Shown piece by piece: positions 1-5,796 of a DNA stretch of 10,844 bases. The notes under the pieces are model-generated. The model had not been told where the DNA came from. It saw nothing but the letters and a program-made list of their open reading frames with translations, and made no database searches. Each line of letters opens with the position of its first letter. Within the stretch, counting starts at the first letter, position 1. Source of the DNA: Syntrophales bacterium (lineage in GTDB: Bacteria > Desulfobacterota > Syntrophia > Syntrophales > UBA2192); NCBI GenBank assembly GCA_025454095.1, contig JALOPC010000026.1, forward strand, positions 1-10,844, in the 5' to 3' direction. The position numbers and the translations under genes were made by a program.

Positions 1-95
1 TTGTCCTGCACGGCGGCCGCGGCCACGCCCGCCGCCCCGACGACAAGGGCCAGCGCAATCAGGCCAACGATCATTTTCTTCCTGTTCATGTCCAT
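1..95 (-). CDS. Partial exported protein: signal peptide only, rest beyond left edge
   Basis: Reading the minus strand from 95, the frame is open to the window edge and begins MDMNRKKMIVGLIALALVVG, then an Ala-rich stretch and VQD. This is a textbook Sec signal peptide: basic N-region, hydrophobic core, and an A-A-A type signal peptidase I site about residues 24-28. A GAGGAGG ribosome-binding site lies directly upstream at about 96-105. It fits the second Met (codon 3, 87-89) better than the first, because it is only about 3 nt from the first ATG and about 9 nt from the second. Only about 31 codons are visible, so the mature protein and its function are unknown. It is divergent from the PXPV gene at 324. 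A real gene start is likely; no family can be named. Confidence 0.7.
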   Translation of the reverse strand, partial: MDMNRKKMIVGLIALALVVGAAGVAAAAVQD

Positions 96-159
96 GCTCC
101 TCCTCTCGCTTTCGTTCATTTCCGTTTTCTTGTTTTTCAATACCACGGAATGCCTGTGT

Positions 160-171
160 TTTCACCTGAAA
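160..171. promoter_or_regulatory. Short palindrome in divergent intergenic region
   Basis: TTTCA-CC-TGAAA is a 5+5 inverted repeat between the two divergent exported-protein genes (starts at 95 and 324). Position and symmetry allow an operator, but it is short and matches no site I can name. I see no convincing -35/-10 pair for either gene in the surrounding 96-323 stretch, which otherwise holds only short CCCGG repeats at about 178-192. Confidence 0.2.
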
Positions 172-323
172 CCTCATCCCGGCCCGGCCCGGTTCCGGGG
201 TTGTAAACCGAATGCCCCGCCATCCGTTTTACCAGTCAACAGAGCGGAACGATTCAAGGACAAGGGTTGGTAAATAACAAACGGACAACAGAAAGGATTC
301 AGCAGAAGGGAAAGGTACCGAAC

Positions 324-641
324 ATGAAACGCATTCTGTTAGCCATTGCAATTACCCTCGTTGCCGCAACGGCAGCGCAAGCTGCCGACGTCGGCGTATC
401 CGTCAGCATCGGCCAGCCCGGGTTCTATGGCCAGTTCTCCGTCGGGCACTTTCCCCCGCCGGTTGTCTACGCGCAGCCCGTCGTGGTGCACCCGGCTCCC
501 GTCGTCGTTTACAGGCCCGCCCCCGTGGTTTACCGGCCGGTCTACGCGCACGTGCCCCCGGGGCATGCGAAGCACTGGCAGCGCTACCACCAGGGCCACC
601 CCGTGTACTATCGGCACGACGGACGGTACTATCACCGTTAG
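324..641 (+). CDS. Small exported PXPV-repeat protein
   Basis: The 105-residue product starts MKRILLAIAITLVAATAAQA, a signal peptide with a clear AQA cleavage site, so it should be periplasmic or outer-membrane associated. After a short Gly/Phe segment comes a run of Pro-x-Pro-Val-like units about residues 48-77 (AQPVVVHPAPVVVYRPAP and on), the pattern of the PXPV-repeat family of small secreted proteins. The C-terminus is rich in His, Tyr and Arg (VPPGHAKHWQRYHQGH..., ending in YYRHDGRYYHR). The ATG at 324 is chosen because AAAGG at 311-315 sits 8 nt upstream and the signal peptide begins there; an upstream extension to 267 adds no signal-like sequence. Function is unknown; related proteins are often annotated only as hypothetical or envelope proteins. 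The His/Tyr-rich tail could bind metal, which is speculation. A terminator follows at 730-757. Confidence 0.8.
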   Translation: MKRILLAIAITLVAATAAQAADVGVSVSIGQPGFYGQFSVGHFPPPVVYAQPVVVHPAPVVVYRPAPVVYRPVYAHVPPGHAKHWQRYHQGHPVYYRHDGRYYHR

Positions 642-729
642 GGGCGCCGCGGCGGCCTTCATCGGCAAGTGAAAACGCGTAAGCGATCGAGGAGCACGAA
701 AGAACTTCATGCTCTGGAATATAGAAAAG

Positions 730-757
730 CAGGGCCCGTTCCGGCCCTGTTTTTTTT
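730..757. terminator. Bidirectional intrinsic terminator between convergent genes
   Basis: A 7-bp perfect stem CAGGGCC (730-736) / GGCCCTG (743-749) with a 6-nt loop is followed by eight T on the plus strand (750-757). On the minus strand the same hairpin is followed by CTTTTC, so it can also end the azlC-azlD-eamA transcript. It lies between the PXPV gene and eamA, which converge here. Confidence 0.85.
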
Positions 758-781
758 ATTGTGCCGCCTGCGGGGCCGGCT

Positions 782-1663
782 TCATGCGCCGCCCGCGGGG
801 CGGTTCGTGAGGTAAATGCCCGAAAGCACCAGGGCTGCGCCGATGAGCAGCGAGGCGTCGATCGTCTCGCCGAGAAGGAAGAAGGACATGATGACGGCGC
901 TGATGGGCACGAAGTTGATGAACACCCCCGCCTTCGAGGGACCGATCTCCCGGATCCCCTCGTAGTACCAGATGAACCCGAGACAGGTGCCGAAAAAGCC
1001 AAGGTATACAATGGAGAGCCAGGCGGAAAGCGAATAGCCGCCCAGGTTCCCCGCCATCCCCTCGAGGAGGGCCGGCGGCAGAAGGGCCGCCGAGCCGATG
1101 AGGCAGGCGTAGGTCACCGCCGAGACGGGATGCACGTCCCGCATGACGACCTTGCCGATGAGCGAGTAGGAAACCCAGCTCGCGACGCAGCCGAAGATGA
1201 GCAGCTCGCCCCGGCCGATCGCCCCCTGGAGGATATCCGCCGGGTTTCCGCGCGTGATCACGTAGACGGCGCCGCAGACGGACAGCGCGACCCCGATGGC
1301 CTTCAGCGGGGTCATCCTCTCCCCCCGGAACAGCAGCGCCGCAAAGAGGGAGATGAGCACCGGGTTGGAGGCGACGATGACCGAGGCTCGGCCGGCCTGC
1401 ACCGTCTGCATGCCCGTGAGGAAGAAGATATTGTAGAGAAAGACACCCGTCATGCCCGACAGGAAGACGAAGAGAACCTGCTTCCTGCCGAGCTGCTGGA
1501 GCCGCCCCTCGAAGTGCCACACCAGGGGGATCATGCACACCGAGGCGACGAGAAACCGCAGGAAGGAGCCCGAGTAGGGCTCGACTTCCTGGGCGAGGAC
1601 GCGCCCGGCGATGAAGGTCCCGCCCCAGAAGACCGCCGTGAGAAAGAGCTTGGCGTAGATCAT
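782..1663 (-). CDS. EamA/DMT-family transporter
   Basis: The 293-residue product has about ten hydrophobic membrane segments arranged as two EamA repeats (roughly residues 3-135 and 145-288). It begins MIYAKLFLTAVFWGGTFIAG, the typical F-W-G-x-x-F/Y opening of the drug/metabolite transporter superfamily. The second repeat contains the usual YLGFFGTCLGFIWYYEGI and INFVPISAVI segments. Length matches the family. Members export small metabolites, often amino acids; the substrate cannot be read from sequence. The ATG at 1663 is supported by GGGGAAGG about 7 nt upstream and by the 4-nt ATGA overlap with azlD, implying translational coupling. Being third in an operon with azlCD suggests a role in amino acid efflux; that is inference. 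Confidence 0.9.
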   Translation of the reverse strand: MIYAKLFLTAVFWGGTFIAGRVLAQEVEPYSGSFLRFLVASVCMIPLVWHFEGRLQQLGRKQVLFVFLSGMTGVFLYNIFFLTGMQTVQAGRASVIVASNPVLISLFAALLFRGERMTPLKAIGVALSVCGAVYVITRGNPADILQGAIGRGELLIFGCVASWVSYSLIGKVVMRDVHPVSAVTYACLIGSAALLPPALLEGMAGNLGGYSLSAWLSIVYLGFFGTCLGFIWYYEGIREIGPSKAGVFINFVPISAVIMSFFLLGETIDASLLIGAALVLSGIYLTNRPAGGA

Positions 1664-1986
1664 CCGAGAACCTTCCCCGCCAGCCAGTACAGGGCCATCC
1701 CCAGGACGACGGTACCGCCCAGGGACCGCGTCCGCAGGGCAAAAAGGAACACGGGCGCCGCCACGAGAAGGTCGTTGTTCCAGAGCGTCAGCTGCCGGGG
1801 CTCCCCGGCGGTCAGCAGGGCCGGCACGATCAGGGCGCTGAGGATCGCCGCCGGGATGAGATCGAGCCACTCCTCGAGCCAGCGCGGAAGCGATCGCTGC
1901 GACAGGGCGGCAAGCGGCGCCCACCGCGGCACGTAGGTGACGAGGCCCATCCCGATGCACAAAAGAAGGTAATCCTGCGTGATCAT
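1660..1986 (-). CDS. azlD: AzlD-family branched-chain amino acid exporter small subunit
   Basis: The 108-residue membrane protein (MITQDYLLLCIGMGLVTYVP...) has about four hydrophobic segments and the AzlD hallmark early TYVPRWAPL stretch, followed by an amphipathic WLEEWLDLIPAAILSALIVP region. AzlD is the small subunit that acts with AzlC to export branched-chain amino acids (in Bacillus subtilis also 4-azaleucine; E. coli YgaZH is equivalent). Its start overlaps the azlC stop by ATGA, and its own stop overlaps the eamA start by ATGA, so all three proteins are probably made from one mRNA by coupled translation. The ATG at 1986 gives the normal family length; the open frame upstream overlaps azlC and is not coding. 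Confidence 0.9.
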   Translation of the reverse strand: MITQDYLLLCIGMGLVTYVPRWAPLAALSQRSLPRWLEEWLDLIPAAILSALIVPALLTAGEPRQLTLWNNDLLVAAPVFLFALRTRSLGGTVVLGMALYWLAGKVLG

Positions 1987-2711
1987 GGGGAGCCTCTCTC
2001 CCGTGTGAGCCGGGGCCATCGCCTCCGGATGAACAGACCGGCCGTGGCCGCGATGACCGAGGCGGCCACGATGTAGCTGTTTCCGGGAATCATCAGGGAT
2101 ATCGCGACGGCGGCGGCACCGGCGATCAGGGCCGTCAGGACATAGATCCGTCCCCTGAGCTGATAGACGAGCAGGCACAGGAACATCCCCATGAGCGCGT
2201 AGTCGATCCCGAAGGCGTGTGCCGGGATCAGGGCACCGCCCAGCGCGCCCGCTACGGTGCTGGTCACCCAGGCCGCGTTGGTCACGTGGTTGACGGCCAG
2301 CGCCCGCCGCCAGTCCCAGCCCCCCTCGCGAAACCGCACCAGGTTCAGGGCGAAGCTCTCGTCGGTGATCCCGTACGCGAAAAGCGTGAGCCAGCGCCTC
2401 CGGACCCCCTTGAGGTGAACGGAGAGGGCGGAGCTCATGAGCAGGTGGCGCAGGTTGACGGCGAAGGTCGTGGCGACAATCGCTGCGATTCCCGCCCCCG
2501 CCCCCAGCATGGCCACGGCGATAAACTGGGAACTGCCCGCAAAGACGAGTGCCGACATGAGCCCCACGGCGAGCGCGGAGAGACCCGCCTTTTGAGCAAG
2601 CACGCCGAAGGCCAGCCCGATGGGGACGTAGCCCACGCAGATGGGCCAGGCGGCGCGAAAGCCGTCGTTCAGGATGGTTGGGGTGTTGTTTTCAGAAGGT
2701 CGTTCCGTCAT
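1983..2711 (-). CDS. azlC: AzlC-family branched-chain amino acid exporter large subunit
   Basis: The 242-residue integral membrane protein has the AzlC signature features: GFRAAWPICVGYVPIGLAFG near the N-terminus, FAGSSQFIAVAMLGAG about residues 60-75, NLRHLLMSSAL about 91-101, and a TDESFAL segment. AzlC with AzlD forms an inner-membrane exporter of branched-chain amino acids. It is the first gene of a tightly overlapping trio (azlC-azlD-eamA). The ATG at 2711 is the only common start codon in a sensible place, but its near upstream sequence is pyrimidine-rich and has no Shine-Dalgarno. A perfect AGGAGG lies about 30 nt upstream at 2741-2746 with no ATG, GTG or TTG at normal spacing. The start is therefore less certain than the gene. 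Length matches the family. Confidence 0.92.
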   Translation of the reverse strand: MTERPSENNTPTILNDGFRAAWPICVGYVPIGLAFGVLAQKAGLSALAVGLMSALVFAGSSQFIAVAMLGAGAGIAAIVATTFAVNLRHLLMSSALSVHLKGVRRRWLTLFAYGITDESFALNLVRFREGGWDWRRALAVNHVTNAAWVTSTVAGALGGALIPAHAFGIDYALMGMFLCLLVYQLRGRIYVLTALIAGAAAVAISLMIPGNSYIVAASVIAATAGLFIRRRWPRLTRERGSP

Positions 2712-2763
2712 GAAGGATAAAACGTGTATCCGGGAAAATCCCTCCTGTCCCCCTGTTGCAAAC

Positions 2764-2780
2764 GGGGGAAGTGAACCCCC
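2764..2780 (-). terminator. Weak hairpin downstream of xth
   Basis: GGGGG (2764-2768) and CCCCC (2776-2780) form a 5-bp stem with a 7-nt loop in the 98-nt gap between the xth stop and the azlC start. On the minus strand it is followed by GTTTGC, so the U-tract is poor. It may only partly separate xth from azlC transcription. I see no clear promoter for azlC in this gap. Confidence 0.3.
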
Positions 2781-2809
2781 GGGGGGGCGGGACGGATTTG
2801 CGTTCAGTA

Positions 2810-3595
2810 CTATAACTTGAACTCGGCCACGATCGGCGTGTGGTCCGACGGTTTCTCTGCCTTTCTCGGCTCCAGGTCGATGTAGCAGTCGACGGACCTC
2901 TTCGCCAGCGGCGCCGTGGCCAGGATGTGGTCGACCCGCCAGCCCAGCCCCCTTTCCACCGATTTGGGCACCCGGTAATCGAAGAAGGAGTACAGGCCGG
3001 CCTCGCCCGGGTGATGCTTGCGGAAGACGTCTGTGAATCCCCAGTCCCGCACGTGGTCGAAACCCTCCCAGACCTCGGGGGTGAAGTCCACGTGCCCCAG
3101 GAGCCTCTTGGGGTTGTGCACGTCGATCTCCTCGCGGGCCACGTTGATGTCGCCGCACCACAGGAGCATCTGGTCCGGCTTGTAGTGCTTCGCGAAGAAC
3201 TTCCGCAGGCGTTTGAACCACTCGAGCTTGTAGGCGAATTTCGGGCTCTCCCGCTCGGCCCCTTGGGGGACGTAGGTGTTCACCACGGCGACCCCCGAGA
3301 AGACGGCCCGGATGAGGCGGTCCTCGTCGGCGGGGCCGCCGTCGTCGAGGCCGAGGGACACCTTGTCGGCCTTCTCGGCGGACACGATGGCCACCCCGTT
3401 GTAGCTCTTGCCGCCCCGGTAGACCACGTTCCACCCCGCCTCCTCGAATTCCTTCGCCGGGAACTTCGCGTCCTCCGTCTTGGTCTCCTGGAGGCACAGC
3501 ACCGCGGGCCGGTTCTTCTCGAGCCAGGGAAGCACGATGGGCAGCCGGCTGCGGACCGAGTTGACGTTGTACGTGGCGATCTTGAAGGTCTTCAT
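2810..3595 (-). CDS. xth: Exodeoxyribonuclease III (AP endonuclease)
   Basis: The 261-residue protein belongs to the ExoIII/APE1 exonuclease-endonuclease-phosphatase family, which nicks DNA at abasic sites and degrades 3' ends in base excision repair. All expected active-site positions are visible: N10 ([11 protein letters not shown]), E37 (QETK), Y108 (TYVPQG), D149 and N151 (GDINVA), D222 (VDHIL) and D251-H252 (SDHTP). Length is that of E. coli Xth. The ATG at 3595 is chosen for the AAGGAGG 5 nt upstream; the more distal ATG at 3616 has no such site. It is divergent from the deacylase gene at 3746 and codirectional with azlC, 98 nt downstream. The enzyme is expected in the cytoplasm and active on the chromosome. 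No anomalies were seen. Confidence 0.96.
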   Translation of the reverse strand: MKTFKIATYNVNSVRSRLPIVLPWLEKNRPAVLCLQETKTEDAKFPAKEFEEAGWNVVYRGGKSYNGVAIVSAEKADKVSLGLDDGGPADEDRLIRAVFSGVAVVNTYVPQGAERESPKFAYKLEWFKRLRKFFAKHYKPDQMLLWCGDINVAREEIDVHNPKRLLGHVDFTPEVWEGFDHVRDWGFTDVFRKHHPGEAGLYSFFDYRVPKSVERGLGWRVDHILATAPLAKRSVDCYIDLEPRKAEKPSDHTPIVAEFKL

Positions 3596-3645
3596 GGAGC
3601 CCTCCTTTGCGGTCATGCGCCTGCGAGCGTACCACAGATTTCGGC

Positions 3646-3673
3646 TTATCAGGAAGGGAGAATTCTGCTACAA
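3646..3673 (-). promoter_or_regulatory. Possible sigma-70-type promoter for xth
   Basis: On the minus strand TTGTAG (3668-3673) and TGATAA (3646-3651) are 16 nt apart, a plausible -35/-10 pair upstream of the xth start at 3595. Both boxes are imperfect, so this is a tentative call. Confidence 0.3.
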
Positions 3674-3745
3674 ATCAAGTCTCGGGGTTGGGAGTTATAG
3701 ATTGGATTCAAAGCCTGGATTGCGAGGCTTCACGAGGGTCACATT

Positions 3746-4276
3746 ATGTCACAGGACGTCTACCAGGCCATCCGGGATCTTCTCGAGCGGATGGGGATCC
3801 CCCACGACGAGATCGAGCACCCGTCCGTCGGCTCCTGCGAGGAGTCGCTCGGCTTCCGCGGGCAGGCAGGCTGGGAAGGGGCGAGCAGCAAGTGCATCCT
3901 TCTCAAGGCCAAGGGCAGGTACTACCTGCTCGTCACCACGGCGGAGAAGGAGATCAAGGCGCGTCTCTTCAAGAAGGAGTTCGGCACGAAGGACATCCGC
4001 TTCGCAAACCGCGAGGAGCTGCTGGAGGTGACGGGCTGCGACCCCGGATCGGTGCCCCCCTTCGGCCACCGGGATCCGACGCTGCCGTTCTACGTCGACG
4101 AGAGCATCCTGCGGGCCGGGCACTTCATGTTCAACCCCGCCATCCCCACAAGGAGCTTCCGGATCGGCACCGGGGACCTCCGGCGCGTCTATGCCGCCGT
4201 CCCCAACCCCGTCAGCACCTTTGGCGAAGACGAGGACGAGCGTTTCGTGATCCGAAGAGTGGAGAAGCCCGCATGA
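3746..4276 (+). CDS. YbaK/ProX-family aminoacyl-tRNA deacylase
   Basis: The 176-residue protein matches the YbaK/EbsC/ProXp fold, trans-editing enzymes that hydrolyse mischarged aminoacyl-tRNA (for example Cys- or Ala-tRNAPro). Diagnostic features are SSKCILLKAKGRYYLLV (residues 47-63, with the conserved Lys at 49), the substrate-loop motif TGCDPGSVPPFG (96-107), and FYVDESILRAGHFMFNPAIP before a final SFRIGTGDL strand. Length is typical for single-domain ProX-like members. The ATG at 3746 has GAGGG 7 nt upstream. The stop overlaps the next start (ATGA at 4273-4276), so the following membrane-protein gene is translationally coupled to it. That partnership is not one I recognise. The exact misacylated substrate cannot be assigned from the sequence. 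Confidence 0.88.
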   Translation: MSQDVYQAIRDLLERMGIPHDEIEHPSVGSCEESLGFRGQAGWEGASSKCILLKAKGRYYLLVTTAEKEIKARLFKKEFGTKDIRFANREELLEVTGCDPGSVPPFGHRDPTLPFYVDESILRAGHFMFNPAIPTRSFRIGTGDLRRVYAAVPNPVSTFGEDEDERFVIRRVEKPA

Positions 4277-4932
4277 CCCGGGAGCAGCGGCAGTACGGCA
4301 ACCGACAAGAGCACGGCATCCTCGGCCCCGAACCGATGACGGTCCTGACGGACGTCCTCCTGGCGGTGGCGGCCGTCTGGGCCGGCTCGAAGATCCTGGG
4401 CGTCTCCGAGACGCCCGTGCACCGATGCTTCGCCCTGTCGTTCTTCCTGATCGCCCTGGGCACCCTCACGGGGGCGACGATCCATGCCGTACGGCACACG
4501 TCCCTCGTGCGGTGGGTGCCGCTGCTGTGGCGCATCACGGGAATTGCCGTCGGCACGTCCGTGACGGCCATGCTGGCAGGGACCTTCTATCACATGCTGC
4601 CGACCGAGTATGCCGACATCCTCCGGTGGACCGTCCTGGGCCTTTCGATCGTCTATGCCGCCTGGATCTGGCGGGACTACCGCTTTCGCAACGTCATCGT
4701 CTTCTACTCCGTCTCCATGGCGTTTATCCTCGGGGCCATGGGGTTGAGCTACGTCTCCACGGGTTCGCCGGGCGCAAAGCTCGTCGCCGTCGGGATCCTC
4801 GTCAGCTTTGCCGCAGCCGCCGTCCAGCGAAGCGGCTTCAAGCTGGCACGGCACTTCAACCACAATGACATCTACCACGTCATTCAACTGCTCGGGCTGT
4901 ATTTCTTCTACCGCGGGGCCCTCCTCCTTTAG
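4273..4932 (+). CDS. Seven-TM membrane protein of unknown function, His-rich motifs
   Basis: The 219-residue protein has about seven hydrophobic segments (approximately residues 22-42, 52-70, 82-106, 115-133, 138-158, 167-184 and 200-218). Polar residues sit in or beside membrane segments: H71 and H75 (TGATIHAVRH), H107 (AGTFYHML), and H194, H197, D199 and H202 (RHFNHNDIYHVIQ) at the start of the last segment. A seven-TM protein with such buried His/Asp sites recalls the CREST superfamily (alkaline ceramidases, PAQR receptors), which are zinc hydrolases; this is an inference from layout, and I do not recognise a named family with certainty. The ATG at 4273 overlaps the deacylase stop (ATGA) and has GGAGAAG upstream inside that gene. 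A later Met at codon 22 is an alternative start but lacks the coupling. No terminator is visible directly downstream. Confidence 0.82.
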   Translation: MTREQRQYGNRQEHGILGPEPMTVLTDVLLAVAAVWAGSKILGVSETPVHRCFALSFFLIALGTLTGATIHAVRHTSLVRWVPLLWRITGIAVGTSVTAMLAGTFYHMLPTEYADILRWTVLGLSIVYAAWIWRDYRFRNVIVFYSVSMAFILGAMGLSYVSTGSPGAKLVAVGILVSFAAAAVQRSGFKLARHFNHNDIYHVIQLLGLYFFYRGALLL

Positions 4933-4966
4933 CAGGCCTGTGACCGGGGGCGCATCCCCATGATAG

Positions 4967-5069
4967 GGAAGCTGGGAAGTTGAGAAGTTGTGAAGCTTGG
5001 AGAAGCTGAAAGCCTTTCTCACAGTTTCCACTTTTCCGAGCTTCTTAACTTCAGAGCTTCCTAACTTCC
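4967..5069. repeat. Inverted array of degenerate 8-nt GAAGYT repeats (large hairpin)
   Basis: The left arm is four adjacent 8-mers: GGAAGCTG (4967-4974), GGAAGTTG (4975-4982), AGAAGTTG (4983-4990) and TGAAGCTT (4991-4998). The right arm is four 8-mers in reverse orientation: GAGCTTCT (5038-5045), TAACTTCA (5046-5053), GAGCTTCC (5054-5061) and TAACTTCC (5062-5069). Pairing the arms gives 28 of 32 positions (four G-U), one mismatch per unit, enclosing a 39-nt centre (4999-5037) that carries a further GAGAAGCTG copy. There is no trailing T-tract, so it is not a simple terminator. It looks like an intergenic repeat element; function is unknown. Confidence 0.75.
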
Positions 5070-5130
5070 GTCGTTTCAGGGCGCCTTGCATCTGGACCTT
5101 TTTGACAGGCCTGGAAGCCATGCGGCGGCG

Positions 5131-5147
5131 GGGTTCAGGGTTCAGGG
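5131..5147. repeat. GGGTTCA heptamer tandem repeat
   Basis: GGGTTCAGGGTTCAGGG is 2.4 perfect copies of a 7-nt unit, between the inverted 8-mer array and the 9-nt tandem. It is short and non-coding. Confidence 0.6.
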
Positions 5148-5174
5148 CCAGGAATCCCGGAATATTTTCTTTCG

Positions 5175-5201
5175 TCACTTCCTTCACTTCCCTCACTTCT
5201 T
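5175..5201. repeat. Three tandem 9-nt TCACTTCNN units
   Basis: TCACTTCCT (5175-5183), TCACTTCCC (5184-5192) and TCACTTCTT (5193-5201) lie in register. Read on the other strand the core is GAAGTGA, close to the GAAGTT core of the array at 4967-5069, so the two may share an origin. Confidence 0.65.
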
Positions 5202-5221
5202 CCACCGCCCTTCTGCCGGTC

Positions 5222-5249
5222 TTGACAAGCCGAAAACCGGATTTATTTT
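5222..5249 (+). promoter_or_regulatory. Sigma-70-type promoter for the hsp20 operon
   Basis: A perfect TTGACA (5222-5227) is followed after 16 nt by TATTTT (5244-5249), giving a transcript start about 5256 and a leader of about 75 nt. CCGGT (5216-5220) and ACCGG (5236-5240) form an inverted repeat around the -35 box that could serve as an operator. No CIRCE element and no well-spaced sigma-32 -10 box (CCCCAT-like) is visible. Confidence 0.55.
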
Positions 5250-5266
5250 ATCGTCGAAAAGCAAAA

Positions 5267-5294
5267 CGGGGGCAGTGAAAACCGCGGTCCCCCG
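5267..5294 (+). promoter_or_regulatory. Leader hairpin in hsp20 5' UTR
   Basis: CGGGGG (5267-5272) pairs perfectly with CCCCCG (5289-5294) across a 16-nt loop, just downstream of the predicted promoter and 20 nt before the first hsp20 ribosome-binding site. It could stabilise the mRNA or take part in thermal control. I see no anti-Shine-Dalgarno sequence pairing with AAAGGAGG, so a classic RNA thermometer is not supported. Confidence 0.4.
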
Positions 5295-5331
5295 ACGAAA
5301 AACACAAATCATGAAAGGAGGTTGCATCAAG

Positions 5332-5778
5332 ATGTTCTGGCCGGAAATGGGTCGGTACGGGAGGGTCTGGAGCCCCTGGCGGGAGATGGAGCGGCTGCAG
5401 CAGGACGTAAACCGTCTTCTCTCGAGAGAAGGCGCAACCTATGCCGCCACGTTCCCCGCGGTCAACATCTGGGCTTCCGATCAGGATGTCATCGTTACAG
5501 CCGAGGTTCCCGGTGTCGATCCGGCAAATCTCGACATCACGGTCGCCGAGAATATCCTCAGACTGACCGGGTCGAGAAAGCCGGAGGAACTCAAGCCGGG
5601 GGAGGTCTCCCATCGCCGGGAGCGCTCAAGCGGCGAGTTCACCCGGAGCTTCCGCCTGCCCTATGCCGTGGACTCGGGCAAGGTGGAGGCGAGCTGCGAG
5701 AAGGGGATCCTGACGGTCCGGCTGCCGCGCGCCGAGGCGGACAAACCCAGGAAGATCGCGATCAAGTCGCAGAAGTGA
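5332..5778 (+). CDS. Hsp20/alpha-crystallin small heat-shock protein (first of three)
   Basis: The 148-residue product is a small heat-shock protein, an ATP-independent holdase that binds unfolding proteins in the cytoplasm. An N-terminal arm rich in Trp and Arg (MFWPEMGRYGRVWSPWREME) leads into an amphipathic RLQQDVNRLL helix. The alpha-crystallin domain follows from about residue 42 to 134, with AEVPGVDPANLDI and the signature G125-I126-L127 in EKGILTVRLP. The C-terminal I-A-I (142-144) is the IXI motif used for oligomer assembly. The ATG at 5332 is chosen because AAAGGAGG (5314-5321) is 10 nt upstream. An in-frame ATG at 5311 abuts the ribosome-binding site itself and is unlikely to be used. 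It is the first gene of a three-hsp20 operon, with an 18-nt gap to the next. Confidence 0.94.
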   Translation: MFWPEMGRYGRVWSPWREMERLQQDVNRLLSREGATYAATFPAVNIWASDQDVIVTAEVPGVDPANLDITVAENILRLTGSRKPEELKPGEVSHRRERSSGEFTRSFRLPYAVDSGKVEASCEKGILTVRLPRAEADKPRKIAIKSQK

Positions 5779-5796
5779 TGAAAGGAGGCAATCCTC

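Larger units (their letters stand above)
4933..5331. other. Non-coding region with repeats, before hsp20 cluster
   Basis: This 399-nt stretch has no credible gene. A 93-codon plus-strand frame (4997-5278) exists but runs through repeat DNA and the promoter and has a biased Ser/Thr/Phe/Arg composition. The region holds an inverted array of 8-nt units (4967-5069), a GGGTTCA tandem (5131-5147), a 9-nt tandem (5175-5201), a TTGACA promoter (5222-5249) and a leader hairpin (5267-5294). Confidence 0.7.

Noticed and set aside
1..273. 90-codon plus-strand frame at the left edge
   Set aside because: It is antisense to a convincing signal-peptide start with a strong ribosome-binding site on the minus strand.
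761..1936. 391-codon plus-strand frame
   Set aside because: Antisense to eamA and azlD, with biased Arg/Glu/Asp/His composition and no recognisable domain.
4967..5201. CRISPR array
   Set aside because: Units are 7 to 9 nt with no spacers; there are no cas genes nearby.
4189..5205. 338-codon minus-strand frame across the 7-TM gene and repeats
   Set aside because: Low-complexity shadow translation; the plus strand has a coherent membrane protein coupled to the deacylase.
4997..5278. 93-codon plus-strand frame before hsp20
   Set aside because: It runs through the inverted 8-mer array, both tandem repeats and the hsp20 promoter; no ribosome-binding site and repeat-derived sequence.
5311..5331. 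Upstream in-frame ATG for the first hsp20
   Set aside because: This ATG directly abuts the AAAGGAGG site and has no ribosome-binding site of its own; 5332 has ideal spacing.
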